Shown here: positions 34,684 through 44,331 of the stretch, piece after piece
Layout of the letters: each line of letters starts with the position of its first letter
Numbering within the stretch: position 1 is the stretch's first letter
Origin: JBBRBB01 sp038206235
GTDB taxonomy: Bacteria > Bacteroidota > Bacteroidia > Chitinophagales > Chitinophagaceae
Length of the DNA stretch: 64,000 nt
NCBI GenBank assembly: GCA_038206235.1
Contig: JBBRBB010000002.1
Coordinates: 124,001 to 188,000 of the forward strand
Direction of reading: 5' to 3'
Position numbers and translations under genes: made by a program
The notes under the pieces: generated by a model
Told to the model about the DNA's origin: nothing
Database searches by the model: none
Seen by the model: only the letters and a program-made list of their open reading frames with translations

Positions 34684-35859
34684 TTAATGCGGCGTTGTCT
34701 TTTTCTTAAAAAGTATTAACTTCTTTTCGGTTACGGTATATCCTATATTTAATCTTGTTTCACAATCTGGATTATCAGGGTCATCCCGCTTTATTTCTGC
34801 TGAAGCAATCTCCACTGTTGTTCCTTTTTTTTGCGACTGCAATTGTAACTGTTGGCAGAAGTCTGAAAAACTAACAGGTTTTCTTCCTCCATTCACATAC
34901 ACATTCTTAGCAGTTAAATTTAAACATAAAAAATATTGGTTAAATTTATCACACTCCATTTTTCCAAGAACAAGATTCTCAAGCAACCCTTTAAATGTGC
35001 CGGCGCCTATGCCTCTTTTTTCTATTGTTTTTTCTTCTGGCGGTTTTTGTACGGTTTGATTTTGTGCAGGCAGGCTTTGTACAGACTGGTTTTGTGCGGG
35101 CAGGTTTTGATTTACAACAGAATCTTCTTTCTTAGGTGAAACTTTGTAATAATCAGAAGGTATCAATTTTGTAAGAGATTCGTCTTCATCATTGTTATTT
35201 GCATCTGCAGGGTTTACAACAACATTTTTTCTGAAAGTTTTTTGACGGTCGTTATCAAGAACAAGCATAATTGTATATATGCCTGCAGTTTTAAACTTAA
35301 AGGCTGTTTGTTTTCCATTCCGGGGCTGATAATAATTATTATTTTCAATTGTCCATACATAAGAACTAGCAGGCAGCAGCGTATAGAAAGTTGCATTTTC
35401 GCCTATAGGTATCTCATCGCTGCCGATTATATTGGCGGCTATATTTCCGCTGCTGTCTCTTATAATAATTTCAGGCTTAATAATATTTATTTTCCTCCTG
35501 CTTACGCAATTGTCATTTATAGTAGCGGTAATAACAAAATTTCCTGTCTGCTTAAAAGTATGACTTGTTATAAAACCCTCCTGCTTTTTTGTATTATCTC
35601 CAAAATACCAAATTATTTCATCACCTGAAGGAATATTTCCTTTAAATAATAAAGATTCATCTACATTATAAGTACTGTCACCGGAATTTGCCAAACCGTT
35701 TATAGTAATATCAAAAGGAGTGCATGGTTTTATTTTGGATTTATCTATCATTTTGTATGCAAATAATCCGCATGAAAGAACTATTACGGTTATCATAGAG
35801 AGCCAGACACTTATGTCAAGTTTCATTCTTTGACGTGTAAAAATTTCTGATGATCGCAT
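34684..35859 (-). CDS. tssP: T6SSiii membrane component TssP, PKD domain
   Basis: A 391-residue protein with one N-terminal membrane helix (about 15-35) and a periplasmic part. The latter holds two PKD-like beta domains (about 45-130, with IIWYFGDNTKK, and 130-220, with ASSYVWTIENN). A linker with repeated PAQNQ(S/T)VQ units follows, then a C-terminal domain (about 285-391). It lies directly upstream of tssO in the tssC-side operon. Subtype iii systems replace TssJLM by TssN, TssO and TssP as the membrane anchor. The name rests on order and architecture. Confidence 0.65.
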   Translation of the reverse strand: MRSSEIFTRQRMKLDISVWLSMITVIVLSCGLFAYKMIDKSKIKPCTPFDITINGLANSGDSTYNVDESLLFKGNIPSGDEIIWYFGDNTKKQEGFITSHTFKQTGNFVITATINDNCVSRRKINIIKPEIIIRDSSGNIAANIIGSDEIPIGENATFYTLLPASSYVWTIENNNYYQPRNGKQTAFKFKTAGIYTIMLVLDNDRQKTFRKNVVVNPADANNNDEDESLTKLIPSDYYKVSPKKEDSVVNQNLPAQNQSVQSLPAQNQTVQKPPEEKTIEKRGIGAGTFKGLLENLVLGKMECDKFNQYFLCLNLTAKNVYVNGGRKPVSFSDFCQQLQLQSQKKGTTVEIASAEIKRDDPDNPDCETRLNIGYTVTEKKLILFKKKTTPH

Positions 35860-35883
35860 TGAATTAAATTTTATACTAAGTTA

Positions 35884-36378
35884 CTATCTTTTTAAAGCAG
35901 CATTACATAATTCTAATTGGTCTTTCAGAAATTTGATTTGTTTATCTTTAAGGTCTTCACCGCTGCCCGCATTTTCATTTTTTGCCAATTGTGTTCTTAA
36001 TGCAAATTTTGCCTGCTGCAAATTATTGAGGGTTTGTACTATGCCTAAATAAAAGCTGTTCATTGTGGAATCACTTTCAGCCATTTGAGTCATCCTGGTT
36101 ATATTATTGCTAATCCTGCTATCTATCATATCTGCATTTGGCTTCAGGTTAACAGAGTCAAGCCAGTTCATAGTCTCCTGCATTTTATTTTTAAATGATT
36201 CAGCAAAAGCTCTTTCATTTCCAGCAAGGTCCATTTGCTGCAGCAGGTATTCATTCTGTTTAAAAGGCACTCTTATGCTAAAAAAAACTGCAGTTATAAT
36301 AACGGCTATAGTAATTATAAAAAAAAGCAGGAAATTTCCAAATGCTTTTTTTCTTTCTGACTGATTAAGTGGTTTCAT
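35884..36378 (-). CDS. tssO: T6SSiii membrane component TssO
   Basis: A 164-residue protein with a short basic cytoplasmic start (MKPLNQSERKKAF), one membrane helix (about 14-34) and a helical, coiled-coil-like periplasmic part ending in DKQIKFLKDQLELCNAALKR. Length and layout fit TssO, part of the Bacteroidota-specific membrane anchor. It lies between tssK and tssP on the same strand, with 18 and 24 bases between genes, so these are co-transcribed. Confidence 0.75.
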   Translation of the reverse strand: MKPLNQSERKKAFGNFLLFFIITIAVIITAVFFSIRVPFKQNEYLLQQMDLAGNERAFAESFKNKMQETMNWLDSVNLKPNADMIDSRISNNITRMTQMAESDSTMNSFYLGIVQTLNNLQQAKFALRTQLAKNENAGSGEDLKDKQIKFLKDQLELCNAALKR

Positions 36379-36396
36379 AAAAAATATTTATAAAGA

Positions 36397-37566
36397 TTAT
36401 CCAAAGAAACGTCGTCTTCCTTTGTTTTGCTGTAAATCTATATTACCAGGCTTTTCTTCTTTTACAAATATTCCGCTATCCTTACGTTTACCAATAAATT
36501 CAAGCTTGCTTAGTGTTTCAAATAGCCTGGCTGTTACTTTTACAAACTGTGTAATTTTTTGTATATTCTTATTTATATCATTATTATCAAATCTTATATT
36601 CGCCAGGCTGCTAAGCATGCTTTCAAGCTCACCCTGCTTCAATTCACACCATTCGCTAAGGTAATTCATCATTTCTTCTTTTCCGGAGCCAATGCGCAGA
36701 TCAATAGTATTTTTCATTACTCTTGCCAAGCTGGCAATGCATGCGAAAAGGGCTGCAGGGGATTCATGTATTATAATCCAGCGCATATTAGTAATGGTGT
36801 GGCCCAGGTAAAGCATTACCCTGTCGCAAAGAAACATTACCAATTCTGATATATCATTTTGCTGATTCTTTTTAAAAATTTTTTGAACAATTTGGGAGCA
36901 GCGCATTTCAAGCATGGCTAAAAACTGATCAAGCTCGGCATGAAGTGTAACCAGATCTGAAAAGGCATTAGTAGAATAGCAAGGTGGTATGTAATCAGTT
37001 TCCACTCTTATATCATTACCGTTTGCTGATATCTTTCCTATGGTAAGAGCATAAGGGTGATAGGCAAATTGACTATACTGGCTTTCACTTATAATCTGTA
37101 CTGTATAGACAGGTAACACATACGGGAATCGCGGAGGATTTTCAGAAAGATCGGGACTGCCTGCCGGTCTTTTTTCAAAGGGATGCACCATTAAAACCAC
37201 CCACCAGTTAGCTTCTGCTTTAGCCTCTGAGAATTGAAAGGATGTTGCCGATACTCCATCCGTCTCAGCATTTTCTGAAACGGCTAAAACGGGCAAATTT
37301 ATTCTTGTGCCTCCCGGAGTTATGGCCTGGCATGCGAGTACTGCTACCCTTAACGTGTTTTGATTATCCAAAGAAATTTTCACATTGAAATTATTTTCTC
37401 CGGCAGATGAGGCAGGGAGAATACCAAATCTTAAATGAGAAGTACATAAAGCTGCCACATCATTTAATGCATCTTTCCATGCGTCGTCCTGGGCGATGAA
37501 ATGATTCTTGTTGATCTTCATCCCGTCTATCCAATTTACGGGAAGATGTTTGATTTGATCTTTCAT
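36397..37566 (-). CDS. tssK: T6SS baseplate protein TssK
   Basis: About 389 residues from MKDQIKHLPVNWIDGMKINK. An upstream GTG at 37602 would overlap tssN, so the ATG is preferred. The N-terminal beta shell domain (LPVNWIDGMKINKNHFIAQD, HPFEKRPAG, FPYVLPVYTVQI) is followed by a helical middle and a C-terminal head that docks on the membrane complex. TssK trimers connect TssF/G wedges to the membrane anchor, here TssN/O/P. It sits between tssN and tssO. Confidence 0.85.
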   Translation of the reverse strand: MKDQIKHLPVNWIDGMKINKNHFIAQDDAWKDALNDVAALCTSHLRFGILPASSAGENNFNVKISLDNQNTLRVAVLACQAITPGGTRINLPVLAVSENAETDGVSATSFQFSEAKAEANWWVVLMVHPFEKRPAGSPDLSENPPRFPYVLPVYTVQIISESQYSQFAYHPYALTIGKISANGNDIRVETDYIPPCYSTNAFSDLVTLHAELDQFLAMLEMRCSQIVQKIFKKNQQNDISELVMFLCDRVMLYLGHTITNMRWIIIHESPAALFACIASLARVMKNTIDLRIGSGKEEMMNYLSEWCELKQGELESMLSSLANIRFDNNDINKNIQKITQFVKVTARLFETLSKLEFIGKRKDSGIFVKEEKPGNIDLQQNKGRRRFFG

Positions 37567-37582
37567 ACCATTCAGGTTTGAA

Positions 37583-38443
37583 TTAATTTTTAATACGTTC
37601 ACAAATAATTACTGTATTTTCTCTAATGCCGTTTTCACGAACTGATATTTCCGGATCCAGAATACGCTGTGCCTGGTACCATTTTGGTTTTCTGCGAAAC
37701 CACCATTCATAAGGTTCATAGCTCTCATGAGTGTACTCGATAGGAGTTTCGCTTTGCAGCTCATTATAGTCATTTATAAAATGATAATATAATTCACTGA
37801 ACTTCATACTTTCAGGTGCTTTTGCCCGAAAATAAGTTTTCTTTGTATCAGTAAATTTTTTTGCAATTTCAAACCCGATTACGTATAGCTTTTCCCTGGG
37901 GTTTTCATCAGGCAAATCTATTTGCTGATTCAGCGGGTAACACCATGTTTTAAAAATTGCTGAAGGAATAGTATAGGCTGCTTCAAAAGCATGCATCACC
38001 AGCATCGGTACAAAAAAAGCAATACAGCTCATGAGCATTGGATAAAAGAGAAAAGATTTACCTCCTAAAAGATATTTCAGGGAAGAAAAAACAACAATGG
38101 TAAAAAAAATGATAGAAAGCCCGAAGATTATTTCTCCCACTAATATTTTTCCATTGTCTTCATTCGTGGAATAGAAATATTTTTTGTGTACTATGGCCAT
38201 GTGTATAATACCAAATAACAAAAAAATACATGAAAAAAACCAATATACTGTAAACAGATGTTCTGTAATAAGTGAAGAACCATAAGCTGCTAAAGAAGCG
38301 ATTACAGATGCAAGTGTTCCGTAAATAATAGGTTTTTTACCGCCTCCGACAAACCCTTCTGCAAATTGCTTTACTATAGCTACCAATATTATTGAGAAAA
38401 CGAAAAACAAGCCAATACACGGCCAAAAATATTTGATTGCCAT
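37583..38443 (-). CDS. tssN: T6SSiii membrane component TssN
   Basis: A 286-residue inner-membrane protein with about five hydrophobic helices in the first 170 residues (from 7-25, 38-58, 65-85, 103-125, 130-150). A cytoplasmic C-terminal domain of about 115 residues follows, rich in aromatic residues (EYTHESYEPYEWWFRRKPKWYQAQ is the densest part, about 238-261) and ending in ENTVIICERIKN. TssN is diagnostic for the Bacteroidota T6SSiii anchor. It is directly upstream of tssK. Confidence 0.82.
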   Translation of the reverse strand: MAIKYFWPCIGLFFVFSIILVAIVKQFAEGFVGGGKKPIIYGTLASVIASLAAYGSSLITEHLFTVYWFFSCIFLLFGIIHMAIVHKKYFYSTNEDNGKILVGEIIFGLSIIFFTIVVFSSLKYLLGGKSFLFYPMLMSCIAFFVPMLVMHAFEAAYTIPSAIFKTWCYPLNQQIDLPDENPREKLYVIGFEIAKKFTDTKKTYFRAKAPESMKFSELYYHFINDYNELQSETPIEYTHESYEPYEWWFRRKPKWYQAQRILDPEISVRENGIRENTVIICERIKN

Positions 38444-39092
38444 ACCTGTTTTGAGAGTTTATTATATTCTGAAGGTTTATTAAAAGAAGACCATTCTCTG
38501 AAGATATTTTGTTTTCACCGGTAGTCTCAATTGCTATAAATTCAAACATAAGAATCTGCTTATAGCAACAATAAATATTTTCATCAATGGTTTAGTTTAA
38601 AATATTGTTTCGGAATATTTCAATCTGCTTTTTGAAAAGCATACATAATTTTTTTCAAGTTAATGCGGCTCCTGTTATCTGCTTCTCATTTTTAATTCGC
38701 CTATTTATAATTATCCCGAAATTACGTTTTCTATTTTGTCTAAATAACTTTTTTTAAAAAATCACTGTTGCATCTTACCGTGATATACATCAATTCCGCG
38801 CAGCCTTTTATGCGATGACTGCGCAGTGTTATTCGTATGTAAAATTCAATGCTAAATTTACAATAAACAGATGAACGGAATAGATGTACCGCGCTTACCC
38901 GGCGCACTGCAGTTAGCTTTAAAATAAATTATCTATGATTTTTATGGATAAATATAGGGCTTGCCGATCGAAATTTGGGCTTTAAAAGTAAAAAAAATTA
39001 CAATGAGTTTAATTCGTTTTTATTCAAGTAAAACTATCAATCTCAAAAGCAGAGACTTTTACTAAACTACCATTCGTTATAATATTCCTGCG
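38444..39092. other. 649-base gap between the tssN operon and tssC
   Basis: No gene is seen. The small ORFs are shadows. GCGCAG (38798-38803) and CTGCGC (38819-38824) form a short inverted repeat. The region probably carries the 3' end of the tssB-tssC transcript and the promoter for tssN-K-O-P. Confidence 0.4.
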
Positions 39093-40466
39093 TTATTGCT
39101 GTTTGTATTGCGCTTTCCATTCTTCGCCATCGTCACCTTTATATCCATCCAATTTTACTAAAAAGCTTTTTGCAGGAAAAAAAGGAGTTATGTGAATGTC
39201 AAGAAAAATACGGTCTTTCTGATCTTCATCTCTTTCAAACCGGATGATCTGAAATTTTTCGATCAATTTATCAGGACCCTGAATACCATCAAGAAATTTT
39301 ACAATTTGCGAACGGAGATTTTTTTCCATTTTTACATTCCAAAGTTCAAAGGCTCGTCTGTTTAGAAAATCTGAAACTACTTTAGCAATAAAATCGAATA
39401 CCCGAACAACAGAGTAAGTTTGCATACCGAGATTATCACCCGTAAATAAAGTCTTTGCTGAAAAAGGCATTACCTTTCCCCATGAACCTACTAGCGGAAC
39501 TAAACCCACGTTTTCAAGTTCTGAAATCTCCCCTTTTTTTTGATCAAAGCGCACAGCATCTATTTCATCTATGGAACCATAAGTTTTGCCAGCCACAGGC
39601 TGCGACATTTTTGTACAATACATTTTGCCTGCCAGGGCGGCTGAACCCGGTACGTAGATATCTTCTTCTTCTCCCACTTCTGTTTTCTTTCCCCTGCCTA
39701 CAATGTAATTGCACGTCATTACCACATTTGCTTTGTGCGGGTCTCCTCCTGTAAGGTTTGCATCTGTAAACATATCCAGTACATCCTCCGGTGTTTCTAT
39801 ATTTTCAAAATCAGTTACCAGCATTACCTTATTATTGTAGGCCATCTTTCCCCATTTATCGACTATTGTATTAGATTTAAGATAACCAGGAATTACCATC
39901 AGTGAATAATTGTGACGCAGATCGAGCCTGTCATATTTGTTTTTCAATTCTTCAGCCACATATTCAATAAATCTCGGTTCGTCAAGGTCAGTGAGTTGTT
40001 CCATACCGGCGTTCAGTATCACTACATTTTTCAGCTTAGGAGACTCTGTGTTTTTATAAAACAGATGAACAGAACGATAAGACTGCTCAAGCTCACGGGT
40101 TTCGTTCAGCACTTTCTTTAAGTTACCTTTTAAAAGCTTTTCGGCCGTTTCGGCTTTTTCAACAGATTTGTCAACCATTTCAGAGACTGAATTGCTATTA
40201 GATAAAAGATCCATCCATAATTGAATTTTTTTCTTCAATTCTGCACGTTGCTCTTTTTTATTCGCATCTGAGAGAAAGATGTTTCGCTTTGCTTTACGTA
40301 CCGGATTCATATTATCCGCACCATCAACAACCGCCTCAAGAAAGTCGAACCCGCCCACTTTTACAAGGGTATTCAATGATGTTTCCAGTGCCGGAGCATC
40401 ACGCAGCTCCAGTTTTTCTTCCTGTTTATATTCCTGTACGTTTTCGTTTTTTACTTCAGTGGCCAT
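39093..40466 (-). CDS. tssC: T6SS contractile sheath large subunit TssC
   Basis: A 457-residue sheath protein of the Bacteroidota type (DUF5458-like). The acidic N-terminus leads to TSLNTLVKVGGFDFLEAVVDG, followed by a helical segment. The C-terminal sheath core (about 200-457) includes GSWGKVMPFSAKTLFTGDNLGMQTYSVVRVFDFIA (read as about 345-380). It pairs with TssB into the sheath that contracts to drive out the Hcp tube. tssB is 64 bases upstream on the same strand. Confidence 0.88.
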   Translation of the reverse strand: MATEVKNENVQEYKQEEKLELRDAPALETSLNTLVKVGGFDFLEAVVDGADNMNPVRKAKRNIFLSDANKKEQRAELKKKIQLWMDLLSNSNSVSEMVDKSVEKAETAEKLLKGNLKKVLNETRELEQSYRSVHLFYKNTESPKLKNVVILNAGMEQLTDLDEPRFIEYVAEELKNKYDRLDLRHNYSLMVIPGYLKSNTIVDKWGKMAYNNKVMLVTDFENIETPEDVLDMFTDANLTGGDPHKANVVMTCNYIVGRGKKTEVGEEEDIYVPGSAALAGKMYCTKMSQPVAGKTYGSIDEIDAVRFDQKKGEISELENVGLVPLVGSWGKVMPFSAKTLFTGDNLGMQTYSVVRVFDFIAKVVSDFLNRRAFELWNVKMEKNLRSQIVKFLDGIQGPDKLIEKFQIIRFERDEDQKDRIFLDIHITPFFPAKSFLVKLDGYKGDDGEEWKAQYKQQ

Positions 40467-40530
40467 GATTATTAATTTTGAAGGTTCAATAAATTATTTT
40501 AAGAAAATGAAAATCTGAAAAAATCTATAG

Positions 40531-40986
40531 CTATGAATTTTCTTCCAATTCAGCCGCCAGGGCTTTTAAAGAATTGATGAAAGCATTTTTTGTTTCTGGA
40601 TTTTCAATTACATTTTTCAGCGATCTGTTTGTTTTTAATTGCTTTAGTATTTTGAGATAAGCATCGTTTTCAACGTTCAGGGTTTTTAAATATGAACTCC
40701 GGTTAGTAAGGTTTTTTACATCAAAATCGCCAAGACCTCCGAATTGAAAATTTTGTTTCATGGTAGAGCCGTCTTCTTTTTCCAGTTCCACATCACAATT
40801 CGGTTTAAAATGTTCAAATACCTGTTCCACTGTTTGGAGGTCTTCAACAATTTCAGGCTTTATGGGAGGTTCTTTGGTAAGCTTTTGAATAAAGAGCGTT
40901 TTATTTGGCGATATTTCAACAAAGCCTTCTCCAACAGGATCGGGAGCAAGTATGGTTGTAGCTATACCGGGTTTTACTTGTGGCAT
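40531..40986 (-). CDS. tssB: T6SS contractile sheath small subunit TssB
   Basis: A 151-residue protein matching the Bacteroidota TssB type. A beta N-terminus (GIATTILAPDPVGEGFVEIS) is followed by FQFGGLGDFDVKNLTNRSSYL, similar to the TssB interface with TssC, and a helical C-terminus. It forms heterodimers with TssC in the sheath. It lies between clpV and tssC, 88 bases after the clpV stop... i.e. upstream of tssC and downstream-facing on the minus strand, with clpV following at lower operon distance on its other side. Confidence 0.82.
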   Translation of the reverse strand: MPQVKPGIATTILAPDPVGEGFVEISPNKTLFIQKLTKEPPIKPEIVEDLQTVEQVFEHFKPNCDVELEKEDGSTMKQNFQFGGLGDFDVKNLTNRSSYLKTLNVENDAYLKILKQLKTNRSLKNVIENPETKNAFINSLKALAAELEENS

Positions 40987-41073
40987 AATAGTTAAAATTT
41001 AAGATGAGTGATTAAAACAATCATTTTGAAATTAGTTATAAATATATTTTAGTTCTTTGATTTATAAAAATAA

Positions 41074-43536
41074 TTATTTTATGGTCCATTCCATTTCCTC
41101 CTTTTGCAAATCAACTTTTACAGTATTTCCTTTTTTAAGTTCTCCTGCAATAATATATTTTGATATAGGGCGACGAAGCTGATTTCTTATTACTCCCGAG
41201 ATTTGCCTGGCGCCATATTTAGGAGTAAATCCATTCAAAGCAAGATATTTTTTTGCCTCGTCAGAAATTTCAAGTGATACCCCCTGTTTGTCTAATGCTT
41301 CAAAAAGACCTTTCATTTGTATCTCAAAAATACGAATAATATTTTTTTCATTGATAGGTGCAAAAGGAACTATTTCTGTAAGTCGTGCAAGAAACTCGGG
41401 TCGAAAATATTTAGTCATTATTTCCATCAGCTTATTAGATGGCGGAATCTCACTCTTTTCAAATTGCTCGGTAATCCACTCGCTTCCTATGTTTGAAGTA
41501 AATATAATCAGTGCATTGGAAAAATCTCCCTCTTTGCCCAGCCTGTCGTGCATGTGACCTTCATCCAGTATTTGAAGAAATGTATCAAACACAGATGGGT
41601 GCGCTTTTTCTATCTCATCAAACAATAATACGGAATAAGGCTTTTGCCTTATCTTATTTACAAGCATGCCTCCCTCTTCATAGCCAACATATCCCGGTGG
41701 TGCACCATAAAGCAATGCAGCAGAATGTTCTTCTTTAAATTCAGACATATCAAAACGTATCATCGCTTTTTCATCATTAAAAAGAAACTCCGCGATGGAT
41801 TTGGCCAATTCAGTTTTGCCAGTGCCTGTAGGACCCAGGAAAAAAAATGAACCGATGGGTTGTCCTTTTTTATTAAGCCCGCTTCTTGATTCAAGAATAG
41901 ATTCGGAAAGTGATTTTACAGCATGATCCTGACCCACCACTCTTCTTTTTAAATACTCACCCATGTTTAAAAGCTTTTCTTTTTCCTGCGCCTGTATTTT
42001 GCCAAGGGGGATACCCGTTTTATAAGAGACTACAGATGCTATGTCTTCTTTGTTTACATCACCCTTTTTATCATTTGCCAGTGCAATTAATTTTTCCATG
42101 GTTTTACTTAAATAATCATCAAATTCCTGTGAGGTTTCAAATTTATCTGTTTGAACAGGGTCTTCTAATTTTCCCAGCAATACAGGGCTAATTTTATTTT
42201 GCAGTAAATTATTGAACCATTGGTATTCGCCGAATAATTCATGCTCAGGAATTGAATTATTGGTTTTTATTTTTTCAAATTCAGTTTTGAAATTTTCCAG
42301 ATCTTGTTTATTCGTATCAACCATTAGTTTTATTGCAGCCATTGTTCTGTCTAAAAGATCAATCGCTGCATCGGGCAATCTTCTGTCCTTGATATATCTT
42401 TTGGATAATCTTACACATTCTCTTATTGCTTCTTTATCTATCTTAAGCTTATGGTGCTCTTCAAATTTTGATGCAAGGCGATCTACCATCTTTACAGCAG
42501 TTTCGATTTCGGGTTCGGAAACATTCAGCACTTCAAATCTGCGTGTAAAAGCCTGGTCTGGTTCAATATGCTTTCTGTATTCATCGTTTGTGGTGGCGCC
42601 TATAACGGTAATTTCTCCTCTTGCAAGTTCCGGTTTTAAAAGATTGGCAACACCGCCGCCAATACTTCCTTTATTATCAAGGAGAATATGAATTTCATCA
42701 ATAAAAAGAATTGCTTTGGGAAATTGCTTTACCTCTTTCAAAATATTTTTCATCCGGTCTTCTATTTCTCCTTTGTACGAAGCACCCGCTATCAGTGAGC
42801 CTAAATCTATTTCAAATAGTAAAGAATTCGCAAGCTGTGCAGGTACTTTATTGTTGGCAATATCCATTGCAAATCCATCAATCAGCGCTGTCTTCCCCAC
42901 ACCTGCATCACCTGTTATAATCACATTTGGCTTTGTTCTGCGGCAAAGAATTTCCATCATCATCCTGGTCTCTTTATCTCTGCCTATTATAGGGTCTGTC
43001 TTTCCTTCTTTAGCAAGCGCTGTACGTTCCATGCAATATTTATAAAGAGCTCCGCCGGAAGCCTGCGCACTTTTTTCTTCGCCTGTAACAGCTTGCTGAA
43101 TACCATCTTCCTTAAAATAAATATCCAGTATTTCTTTCTCTTTTACCGGAAATGATTTTAGTTGCTCGCTGCTAAATGCAACCCCCGGTTTAGCTATAGC
43201 GGCAAGTGTGCATATTGGTGATATAAAATCTGATCCCAGTTTAATGCGTATATTATCTGCTTCTTCAAAAACAACTTTCACTTTTTCATCACCGGTTATA
43301 TTTTCTTTTGCCTTGGCTGCTTTTGGATATTCATCCATACGCACTTCTGCCCATTCAATAATATAGCCGGAATCTTTTCCAATAGAATCAAGAAAACTTT
43401 TCAACCCCACTTCCTTGTGTAAAAGTGCACGCAGCAGATGGGCAGGGTAGAAATATTCATTGTGATATTCCTTTGCAAGAGACTGCGAAATTTCTACCGC
43501 AGCCTTCATAGATTCATTAAGAGCAAGTGTAGGCAT
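41074..43536 (-). CDS. clpV: T6SS sheath-recycling ATPase ClpV (TssH)
   Basis: An 820-residue AAA+ unfoldase of the ClpB/ClpV type. An N-domain (1-150, with PAHLLRALLHKE) is followed by AAA1 with Walker A GDAGVGKTAL (209-218) and Walker B ILFIDEIHILL, a middle region, and AAA2 with Walker A GPTGTGKTELAK and Walker B VLLFDEIEKAHP. It pulls contracted TssB/C sheaths apart for reuse. Its place first in the clpV-tssB-tssC series and its N-domain favour ClpV over ClpB. No divergence in Walker residues is seen. Confidence 0.9.
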   Translation of the reverse strand: MPTLALNESMKAAVEISQSLAKEYHNEYFYPAHLLRALLHKEVGLKSFLDSIGKDSGYIIEWAEVRMDEYPKAAKAKENITGDEKVKVVFEEADNIRIKLGSDFISPICTLAAIAKPGVAFSSEQLKSFPVKEKEILDIYFKEDGIQQAVTGEEKSAQASGGALYKYCMERTALAKEGKTDPIIGRDKETRMMMEILCRRTKPNVIITGDAGVGKTALIDGFAMDIANNKVPAQLANSLLFEIDLGSLIAGASYKGEIEDRMKNILKEVKQFPKAILFIDEIHILLDNKGSIGGGVANLLKPELARGEITVIGATTNDEYRKHIEPDQAFTRRFEVLNVSEPEIETAVKMVDRLASKFEEHHKLKIDKEAIRECVRLSKRYIKDRRLPDAAIDLLDRTMAAIKLMVDTNKQDLENFKTEFEKIKTNNSIPEHELFGEYQWFNNLLQNKISPVLLGKLEDPVQTDKFETSQEFDDYLSKTMEKLIALANDKKGDVNKEDIASVVSYKTGIPLGKIQAQEKEKLLNMGEYLKRRVVGQDHAVKSLSESILESRSGLNKKGQPIGSFFFLGPTGTGKTELAKSIAEFLFNDEKAMIRFDMSEFKEEHSAALLYGAPPGYVGYEEGGMLVNKIRQKPYSVLLFDEIEKAHPSVFDTFLQILDEGHMHDRLGKEGDFSNALIIFTSNIGSEWITEQFEKSEIPPSNKLMEIMTKYFRPEFLARLTEIVPFAPINEKNIIRIFEIQMKGLFEALDKQGVSLEISDEAKKYLALNGFTPKYGARQISGVIRNQLRRPISKYIIAGELKKGNTVKVDLQKEEMEWTIK

Positions 43537-43890
43537 GTAGCATTTTTTGGGGGCTATTAATACAAATCATTATTAAATTCATATCTATTAAAATGTATTG
43601 TCACCTTTAAGTTTTACTTGTATCGCATTATAGCAAACCGGGCACTTGATGCAAGTAAAAATAATTTTTGGGAAATATATAAATAAATCCGTAAAGCAAC
43701 AATTTTGTTTTATTTTAGACTTTGATGTCTGAAAGAAATATTATTAGCAGATAATCTGATAATGTGCTTACATTGTTCAGGTAACTTGAAAACCCTGAAA
43801 CGAAAATATATGTGACGAGGCATCAAGATCGCAAACAAGAGTTGATATTATATAGCATATTTTGTTTCCTGCAAAAAAATATAATTTATA
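43537..43890. promoter_or_regulatory. Divergent promoter gap between clpV and tssE
   Basis: A 354-base AT-rich gap without a gene. It separates the minus-strand sheath operon from the plus-strand baseplate operon and should contain both promoters. I see no exact TAnnTTTG element. Confidence 0.45.
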
Positions 43891-44328
43891 ATGAGCATCG
43901 TTTATTATAAAATCCCGCTTCAACTCTCTGCCGTTATGGAAGGTAATGAATTACCGGCATGTGATTTAATATATTCTATTACAAAGAATCTTGAACTGAT
44001 AATTATGACAAGGTTTGGTGAGCATAGAAGTAACCCAACCTTTGGCTGCGAAATATGGGATTTGGATTTTGAACTTATTGTAAGTGCAAGTCTATGGGAA
44101 GAAAAGTTACGGCCTTCATTGCTTAAATCCATTACCACCCATGAAAACCGTTTATCTAATGTGGCAATAACAGTTGCCATCACCGATATGGAAAAATACA
44201 ATGTATTTAAACAATTTACAGAAATAAAGAAAAGAGTGGATATACATATTTCCGGACTCATCCATAAAACAGGTCAGGCTTTTAATTTTCGCACCAATTT
44301 ATTTTTGAGTCCCCTTTCTGTTGATTAA
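43891..44328 (+). CDS. tssE: T6SS baseplate protein TssE (gp25-like)
   Basis: A 145-residue gp25-like baseplate protein. It has IYSITKNLELIIMTRFGEHR followed by NPTFGCEIWDLDFELI, the conserved region that starts sheath polymerisation in gp25/TssE proteins. It is the first gene of the plus-strand baseplate operon and is 3 bases from tssF. Confidence 0.85.
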   Translation: MSIVYYKIPLQLSAVMEGNELPACDLIYSITKNLELIIMTRFGEHRSNPTFGCEIWDLDFELIVSASLWEEKLRPSLLKSITTHENRLSNVAITVAITDMEKYNVFKQFTEIKKRVDIHISGLIHKTGQAFNFRTNLFLSPLSVD

Positions 44329-44331
44329 AAA